A stretch of 64,000 bases of DNA from NCBI GenBank assembly GCA_947450695.1, contig CANFWV010000005.1, positions 1-64,000 of the forward strand, read 5' to 3'. Below are positions 57,855 to 64,000 of the stretch, piece by piece. Source of the DNA: Comamonadaceae bacterium (GTDB taxonomy: Bacteria; Pseudomonadota; Gammaproteobacteria; Burkholderiales; Burkholderiaceae_C). Under the pieces are notes generated by a model that was given only the letters and a program-made list of their open reading frames with translations, was not told where the DNA came from and ran no database searches. Both the position numbers and the translations under genes were made by a program. How positions within the stretch are numbered: position 1 is the first letter of the stretch; each line of letters starts with the position of its first letter.

Positions 57855-59315
57855 ATGCTTGCCCGTCACCTTAATCCCATTGTTGCGATTGCCACCGCGC
57901 CAGGCCGTGGGGCGGTAGGAATTATCAGAATTTCTGGCAAAGACATTGGGCTAATCGTTCAAAAACTGTGTGGTCGTGACTTGCAGCCGCGGCAAGCCAC
58001 CTACTTGCCTTTTTTAGACGAACAAGGGCAAGTGATCGATCAAGGGTTGGCGCTTTATTTCCCAGAACCGCACTCTTTCACGGGCGAAGATGTGCTCGAA
58101 ATGCAAGCGCATGGCGGCCCTGTTGTGTTGCAATTGCTGCTGGCGCGCTGTCTGCAGGCAGCGGCTGAAACTGATGAAGCGACAGGCTTGCAGCGACTCG
58201 CCGGGCTGCGCGTAGCCCAGCCCGGTGAGTTCTCTGAGCGGGCTTTTTTGAACGACAAGATTGATTTGGCACAGGCCGAAGCGATTGCCGACCTGATTGA
58301 CGCCAGCACTGAAATAGCTGCCCGCTCAGCGGCTCGCTCGCTGTCTGGCGAGTTCTCCAACGAGGTGCAGGCGCTGCTCGATAAGTTGGTGCATTTGCGC
58401 ATGCTGGTAGAAGCCACGCTGGATTTTCCGGAAGAAGACATCGACTTTTTAAAGCAGGCAGATGCCAGCGGTCAGCTGCAGAGGCTGCAGTCAACGTTGG
58501 TGAATGTCATGGAACGCGCAACGCAAGGCGCAATCTTGCGTGAAGGCATCAAAGTGGTGATCGCCGGTCAACCCAACGCTGGGAAAAGTTCGCTGCTCAA
58601 TGCCTTAGCGGGAGCTGAGCTGGCCATCGTCACACCGATTGCCGGGACCACACGAGACAAGGTTTCACAACTCATTCAGATTGACGGCGTGCCCTTGCAC
58701 GTGGTCGACACTGCAGGCTTGCGGGACAGTCATATGCCGGACGTTGACGAGGTTGAAAAGATCGGCATATCACGGGCCTGGGAAGAAATTAAAAGTGCTG
58801 ATGCCGTCTTGTTTCTGCACGATCTGACGCGACAGAAAACGCCGGCTGATCCTAACGTAGCGGCGACGTACCGTCTCGGAGACGAAGTGATTCAGCAAGC
58901 TTTGGCAGACAAACTTCCATCAACAACGCCGATCATCGACGTCTGGAATAAATCAGATTCAGCGCCCACTGATGTTTGTGCGGCGGTGACTGCGAGTGCA
59001 CGCGTTAGCGTGGTGATTTCAGCCAAGACCGGTGCTGGTTTGCAGGATTTAAGACAGCAGTTGTTGACGGTTGTGGGTTGGCAATCCGCACCGGAAGGCG
59101 TTTTCATGGCGCGAGAGCGCCACGTCCAAGCCTTGCACGAAGTGGCCAGCGACCTGATGCGTGCTGGTGAGCATATATCCGCCATGCAACCGGCACTTGA
59201 CTTGTTGGCAGAAGACTTACGGCAAGCTCAACGCGCACTGAGTCAAATCACCGGCGAGTTCACGCCTGACGATTTATTGGGTGAAATTTTCTCCAAATTC
59301 TGCATTGGTAAGTAG
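57855..59315 (+). CDS. mnmE: tRNA modification GTPase MnmE
   Basis: [34 protein letters not shown]-terminal [10 protein letters not shown]. Confidence 0.98.
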   Translation: MLARHLNPIVAIATAPGRGAVGIIRISGKDIGLIVQKLCGRDLQPRQATYLPFLDEQGQVIDQGLALYFPEPHSFTGEDVLEMQAHGGPVVLQLLLARCLQAAAETDEATGLQRLAGLRVAQPGEFSERAFLNDKIDLAQAEAIADLIDASTEIAARSAARSLSGEFSNEVQALLDKLVHLRMLVEATLDFPEEDIDFLKQADASGQLQRLQSTLVNVMERATQGAILREGIKVVIAGQPNAGKSSLLNALAGAELAIVTPIAGTTRDKVSQLIQIDGVPLHVVDTAGLRDSHMPDVDEVEKIGISRAWEEIKSADAVLFLHDLTRQKTPADPNVAATYRLGDEVIQQALADKLPSTTPIIDVWNKSDSAPTDVCAAVTASARVSVVISAKTGAGLQDLRQQLLTVVGWQSAPEGVFMARERHVQALHEVASDLMRAGEHISAMQPALDLLAEDLRQAQRALSQITGEFTPDDLLGEIFSKFCIGK

Positions 59316-59350
59316 ACCCGCAGGCACCGGTTCTTCAGCCTAAATTACAG

Positions 59351-59373
59351 GGTCAATATCTGCACTATTGACC
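59351..59373. repeat. Perfect 8-bp inverted repeat between mnmE and the CPA2 antiporter
   Basis: GGTCAATA-tctgcac-TATTGACC. Confidence 0.7.
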
Positions 59374-59443
59374 AACGTATCGGGGGCGTAATAACCTCTC
59401 ATGGCAACGTGGCTACGAAGGAGTTAAGTGGTCGCAGGGTGTT

Positions 59444-61438
59444 TCAAGTGGTTCGCCCTCGCAACAGTTTTTCTTCAGCAAGCGCCAACGCAGCCGGCGT
59501 TCCAGACAACACCAGCGTATCACCACCTTTCAGCAGTGTGTTATCTAAAACCGGTTGTGCTTGGCCAGTGCCACGGCGCAAACTGACAACTTTCACGCCC
59601 ACAGTCGTTAGCGCCATGGCGCCAAGCAAAGTACCCACGGCCTTGATCGCAGGCGGCAGCGTGACTGTCGACAGGCGCTCTTGTTCCCGCTCGTTGACAG
59701 AATCATCGTCGGCGCCATGAAAATAGCCGCGCAATAAGTTGTAGCGCGCATCGCGCTGATCTTGCACCACGCGGATCACGCGGCGCATCGGTACACCGAC
59801 CAGCGCTAGCGCGTGGCTCGCCAGCATCAGGCTGCCTTCAATCGCTTCAGGAACGACTTCAGTGGCGCCCGCAGAGCGCAATTTTTCAAGGTCGACATCA
59901 TCGACCGTGCGGACAATCACAGGCACGAACGGAGCGTGCGCGCGCGTGTTTGCCAAGACCTTGATGGCGCTGGCGGTGTTGAGGTACGTCACGACCACAG
60001 CACTGGCGCGCGCTAAGCCGGCAGCCATCAGCGATTGCAGCCTGACGGCATCACCAAAAACGACGGAGTGACCTGCTGCGGCAGCCTTGCGGACACGGTC
60101 CGGGTCGAGGTCGAGTGCGATGTAGGGAATACCTTCAGCATCAAGGATGCGTCCGAGATTTTGGCCGCAACGACCGTAACCGCAAATGATGACGTGCTGG
60201 CTGGTGTTGATGGCTTTGCGCGCAATACTGGTCATTTGCAGCGACTGTTGCAGCCATTCGCTACTCACCAAGCGCATGACGATGCGATTGCTGCTCATGA
60301 TGATGAACGGAGTGGCCAGCATCGACAACACCATGGCAGCAAGGATTGGGTTGAGCAAATTGGCTGGCACCAAACGGTTGTCTTGTGCCAGCGTCAGCAA
60401 CACAAAACCGAATTCACCCGCCTGCGCGATGTACAAACCCGTGCGTAGTGCGACCCCATTTGTTGCACCCAGTGTTTTGGCTAATAGCGTCACCAGCGCC
60501 AGTTTGAACAACACAGGCAGAAGCAGTAGAAATAGCACCAAGGGCCAATTGGCCATCACCTCATGCCAGTCGAGCATCATGCCGATGCTGATGAAAAATA
60601 GGCCCAGCAACACATCATGAAATGGCCTGATATCGGTTTCAACCTGATGCTTGTACTCGGTTTCCGAGATCAACATGCCCGCAATGAAGGCGCCCAATGC
60701 CAAGCTGAGCCCAGCCAGTTCAGTCAGCCACGCCAGACTCAAGGTGACTAGGAGCAAGTTCAGTACAAACAGCTCTTCACTTTTTCGCCTAGCAACGATC
60801 GTCAGCCACCAGCGCATGACACGTTGCCCGCCCATCAGCAGCAGTCCGACCAACGCCGAGGCTTTGAGCAAGGCCAGACCCAGAGCGGCAAAGAGTTGTT
60901 CAGGACGTGAGCCCAAGGCCGGGATCAACACCAGCAGCGGCACCACGGCTAAGTCTTGGAACAGCAAGATGCCCATCACGCGCTTGCCATGCTCAGACTC
61001 CAACTCCAGTCGCTCCGACAAGAGTTTGACGACCAGTGCCGTGCTGCTCATGGCCACCGCGCCAGACAATGCGAGCGCTGTCTGCCAACTTATCGACCAC
61101 CAGACAGGCGCAGCAAGCGTCAAAAGTACAGATCCACCCATCACCAGCAGCATGGTCAGCACGACTTGGTAAAGACCTAGGCCGAATACATGGCGTCGCA
61201 TGGAACGCAGTTTGGGCAGGTTGAACTCCAGCCCAATCACGAACATCAGGAAGACCACACCAAACTCGCCTAAATGGCGAACGCCTGCCGCATCTTGCGC
61301 CAGCCCCAACGCATTGGGGCCGATGATCACGCCTGCTATCAAGTAGCCCAACATCGGGGGTAACTTGAGCAAGCGACATCCCACAACGCCGAGCACGGCT
61401 GCTAGCAGATAAAAGAGCGTGAGTTCTAGCCCGGTCAT
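59444..61438 (-). CDS. CPA2-family monovalent cation:proton antiporter with TrkA-N domain (KefB/KefC-like)
   Basis: MTGLELTLFYLLAAVLGVVGCRLLKLPPMLGYLIAGVIIGPNALGLAQDAAGVRHLGEFGVVFLMFVIGLEF; HVIICGYGRCGQNLGRIL. Confidence 0.92.
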   Translation of the reverse strand: MTGLELTLFYLLAAVLGVVGCRLLKLPPMLGYLIAGVIIGPNALGLAQDAAGVRHLGEFGVVFLMFVIGLEFNLPKLRSMRRHVFGLGLYQVVLTMLLVMGGSVLLTLAAPVWWSISWQTALALSGAVAMSSTALVVKLLSERLELESEHGKRVMGILLFQDLAVVPLLVLIPALGSRPEQLFAALGLALLKASALVGLLLMGGQRVMRWWLTIVARRKSEELFVLNLLLVTLSLAWLTELAGLSLALGAFIAGMLISETEYKHQVETDIRPFHDVLLGLFFISIGMMLDWHEVMANWPLVLFLLLLPVLFKLALVTLLAKTLGATNGVALRTGLYIAQAGEFGFVLLTLAQDNRLVPANLLNPILAAMVLSMLATPFIIMSSNRIVMRLVSSEWLQQSLQMTSIARKAINTSQHVIICGYGRCGQNLGRILDAEGIPYIALDLDPDRVRKAAAAGHSVVFGDAVRLQSLMAAGLARASAVVVTYLNTASAIKVLANTRAHAPFVPVIVRTVDDVDLEKLRSAGATEVVPEAIEGSLMLASHALALVGVPMRRVIRVVQDQRDARYNLLRGYFHGADDDSVNEREQERLSTVTLPPAIKAVGTLLGAMALTTVGVKVVSLRRGTGQAQPVLDNTLLKGGDTLVLSGTPAALALAEEKLLRGRTT

Positions 61439-61557
61439 TTGAGAATAGTAGCTGATGGCTGCGTCGTTAAGGGGCATTGAGTGAGCGGGGGTTTTCCGGC
61501 GTTTGGCTTGTCGGCATGCATCACATCGGTTGCAGGGCGTCTCGATAGAATGCAGGG

Positions 61558-62550
61558 ATGAATGTAGACCGCACCGGCTTTGATCCGGCACAAGCCGTGG
61601 CCCTGGCCCGCAAGACTTTTGAAATCGAGGCTGCGGCTGTACTGAGCATGGCCACGCGTGTTGGCCCCGAGTTTGCCGCCGCCGTTGAGGTGGTTTTGCA
61701 TTGCACCGGTCGAGTGGTGGTGATGGGCATGGGCAAGAGCGGTCACATCGGCCGCAAGATCGCTGCCACGTTGGCCTCAACCGGCACGCCGGCCATGTTT
61801 GTGCATCCAGGTGAAGCCAGCCACGGCGATCTAGGCATGATCACTGCCGTCGACGTCGTGCTGGCGATTTCCAACAGCGGCGAAAGTGAAGAGCTCACCG
61901 TGATCTTGCCGACACTGAGGCGCTTGCAGGTGCGGGTGATCGCCCTCACGGGGGGCGCGCAGTCGGCCTTGGCTCGACACGCGGACGTGGTGCTCGACAG
62001 CAGCGTCGCGCAGGAGGCCTGTCCGCTCAACTTAGCGCCGACCGCTAGCACCACCGCACAGTTGGCCATGGGCGATGCTCTCGCCGTGGCGTTGCTTGAC
62101 GCTCGCGGCTTCAAGCCGGAAGATTTTGCACGATCGCACCCAGGCGGTTCGTTGGGCCGCAAGTTGCTCACCCACGTGGCCGATGTCATGCGCAGTGGCG
62201 ATGCTGTGCCGTCAGTGCGGCCTGAAGCCAGTCTCAGTGAGCTCATGCGTGAGATGAGCGCCAAAGGCTTGGGCGCTTCAGCGGTGGTGGACGCGCAGCA
62301 GCAGGTGCTGGGTATTTTCACGGACGGCGATTTGCGGCGGCTGATTGAAAAAGGTGCCGATCTGCGCTCTATGTGTGCGGCCGACGTGATGCATGCGAAC
62401 CCGCGTCACCTTGTCTCCAGCGCGCTCGCGGTAGAAGCGGTCGCGCTCATGGAACAGCACCAAATCACCAGTGTGCTTGTGGTCGATAAGACCGGGAAAT
62501 TGTGCGGCGCCCTAAACACCAACGATCTGATGCGGGCAAAGGTGATTTGA
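61558..62550 (+). CDS. kdsD: Arabinose-5-phosphate isomerase (KdsD/KpsF family)
   Basis: VVMGMGKSGHIGRKIAATLASTGTPAMFVHPGEASHGDLGMI plus two CBS domains. Confidence 0.95.
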   Translation: MNVDRTGFDPAQAVALARKTFEIEAAAVLSMATRVGPEFAAAVEVVLHCTGRVVVMGMGKSGHIGRKIAATLASTGTPAMFVHPGEASHGDLGMITAVDVVLAISNSGESEELTVILPTLRRLQVRVIALTGGAQSALARHADVVLDSSVAQEACPLNLAPTASTTAQLAMGDALAVALLDARGFKPEDFARSHPGGSLGRKLLTHVADVMRSGDAVPSVRPEASLSELMREMSAKGLGASAVVDAQQQVLGIFTDGDLRRLIEKGADLRSMCAADVMHANPRHLVSSALAVEAVALMEQHQITSVLVVDKTGKLCGALNTNDLMRAKVI

Positions 62551-63191
62551 TGACGCAACCTATTTCCGGCGCAGTTGCTTCATCACTTAATCTTCCCACC
62601 TTGGTTCCCGCACTGAATTTCGCGCCTGAATTGTTATTGCGTGCGCAGGGCATCAAAGTGGCTTTTTTCGATGTTGATGGTGTTCTCACCGACGGAGGCT
62701 TGTACTTCAGTGAGTACGGCCAGCAGCAGACCACGGAAGCGTCTGGCCAGCTCTTTGCGGCTGGTGAAACCATCAAGCGCTTCAGCACCTTGGATGGTCA
62801 GGGCCTCAAGCTGCTGCAAAAAGTGGGTATCACGCCGGTCGTCATCACGGGGCGTGACAGCGTGGTGCTGCGGGCCCGGTTGCAAGCGTTGGGCATCACT
62901 CATGCGCACTTTGGCACTGAAGACAAACGCCCGGCCGCGGAGCTGACACTCAAAACGCTCGGTTTGGAGTGGTCTGAATCTGCCGCCATGGGCGACGATT
63001 GGCCCGACTTGCCCGTGCTGCGCCGGGCGGCTTTTAGCTGTGCCCCGGCCAACGCGCACGCTGAAGTCAAAGCAGTGGTGCACCACGTTACCCAAACCAA
63101 AGGCGGTCATGGTGCAGCGCGCGAATTGTGTGATTTGTTGCTGGTCGCCAGCGGCCGCTATGCTAATTCATTGGCGGATTACGGCACATGA
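62550..63191 (+). CDS. kdsC: 3-deoxy-D-manno-octulosonate 8-phosphate phosphatase
   Basis: FFDVDGVLTDGGLYFSE, VVITGRDS, MGDDWPDLPVLRRAAFSCAPANAH; ATG overlaps the kdsD stop. Confidence 0.93.
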   Translation: MTQPISGAVASSLNLPTLVPALNFAPELLLRAQGIKVAFFDVDGVLTDGGLYFSEYGQQQTTEASGQLFAAGETIKRFSTLDGQGLKLLQKVGITPVVITGRDSVVLRARLQALGITHAHFGTEDKRPAAELTLKTLGLEWSESAAMGDDWPDLPVLRRAAFSCAPANAHAEVKAVVHHVTQTKGGHGAARELCDLLLVASGRYANSLADYGT

Positions 63192-63889
63192 GATCTCAAT
63201 TATTTGCGACCCGTATGGTCCGAACACTGCACGGTCTCAGGGTTTGTGGTCAGAGTTTTGCAGGGCTCTGGGAGCGGTTGTCTCTGTACTTGCCGCTCGT
63301 GATGATGGGTTTCCTGGCGGTGGGTACTTACTGGCTGGTGCGCAACACGCCTGCTGCATACGAAGCCGAGGCTGCACGTCCTGTGAACCATGAGATTGAC
63401 TATTTCATGCGTCGAGCTACCGTGAAAACGTTTGATGACACCGGGCGTTTGAAAACTGAAATATTTGGGACTGAGGCGCGGCATTTTCAGGACACCGAAA
63501 CTCTGGAAATTGATCAAGCGCGAATGCGATCTACAAGCCCGGAAGGTCGTCTCACGACGGCCACCGCGAATCGAGCCCTCAGCAATGATGCCGGTTCTGA
63601 AGTGCAGTTGATAGGTAACGCCGTGGTGGTTCGTGAACCGATGCAAAATCCAGATGGAAGCTGGTTGCCTCGCCTCGAGTTCACGGGCGAGTTTTTACAT
63701 GTTTTTATGAACGAAGATCGCGTCAAGTCGCATCTGCCGGTGGTGCTGAAGCGCGGTTCAGACGAGTTCAGTGGCGACACATTCGCCTACGATAACCTCG
63801 ATCAGGTAGCCAACCTTAAGGGCCGAGTCAAAGGCTTATTGGTCCCGAGAGCGTTGGGGGGCTCCTCGCCTAAAAAATCCACCCGCTAG
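63188..63889 (+). CDS. lptC: LPS export ABC transporter periplasmic protein LptC
   Basis: N-terminal TM, EIDYFMRRATVKTFDDTGRLKTEIFGTEARHFQDTETLEID; downstream of kdsC. Confidence 0.9.
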   Translation: MRSQLFATRMVRTLHGLRVCGQSFAGLWERLSLYLPLVMMGFLAVGTYWLVRNTPAAYEAEAARPVNHEIDYFMRRATVKTFDDTGRLKTEIFGTEARHFQDTETLEIDQARMRSTSPEGRLTTATANRALSNDAGSEVQLIGNAVVVREPMQNPDGSWLPRLEFTGEFLHVFMNEDRVKSHLPVVLKRGSDEFSGDTFAYDNLDQVANLKGRVKGLLVPRALGGSSPKKSTR

Positions 63890-63956
63890 ATTCTCTAAGC
63901 TAAAACGACTTCTCAACAGGGCCTGTTTTTTTCTGGGTTTTCTAACTTGGCAACTT

Positions 63957-63992
63957 AAAAAGGCTCCAAAACCGAAGTTTTGAAGCCTTTTT
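63957..63992. terminator. Near-symmetric terminator hairpin
   Basis: AAAAAGGCTcCAAAACcgaaGTTTTGaAGCCTTTTT, one mismatch, A/T tracts on both sides. Confidence 0.75.
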
Positions 63993-64000
63993 GAGCAGAT

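Noticed and set aside
63914-63932. AACAGGGCCTGTTTTTTT as a terminator
   Set aside because: Palindrome has no loop, so it cannot form a normal intrinsic terminator hairpin; the nearby 63957-63992 hairpin is the better candidate.

Overview
This 64 kb window is a chromosomal replication-origin neighbourhood from a Burkholderiales-type betaproteobacterium; gene order and protein flavour look Comamonadaceae/Rhodoferax-like (inference). The origin core is dnaA-dnaN-gyrB on the minus strand, facing rpmH-rnpA-yidD-yidC-mnmE on the plus strand. Other core modules are mnmG-rsmG and parA/parB with two parS sites, minCDE, a split metH with a SAH riboswitch between its halves, recQ, an aap-type amino-acid ABC transporter, pckG, and kdsD-kdsC-lptC at the right end. 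An accessory block of about 16 kb separates mnmG/par from gyrB/dnaA. It holds a PIN/Phd toxin-antitoxin pair, a thiolase, an old yellow enzyme, a copper-efflux module, and the most unusual feature of the window. That feature is a tightly coupled six-gene operon (39678->34976) joining a Tat-exported IorAB-type molybdenum hydroxylase to soxX-soxY-soxZ-soxA. No soxB or soxCD is present in the window, and SoxY ends in ...TESACVDGT instead of the canonical ...GGCGG swinging arm. Other points of interest are a translational ON-switch model for the SAH riboswitch, a putative DnaA-trio element in the dnaA-dnaN spacer, a paired TGTACA operator at the TA promoter, and several unexplained inverted or direct repeats. 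All calls were made by eye from sequence and the supplied ORF track; no searches were run.
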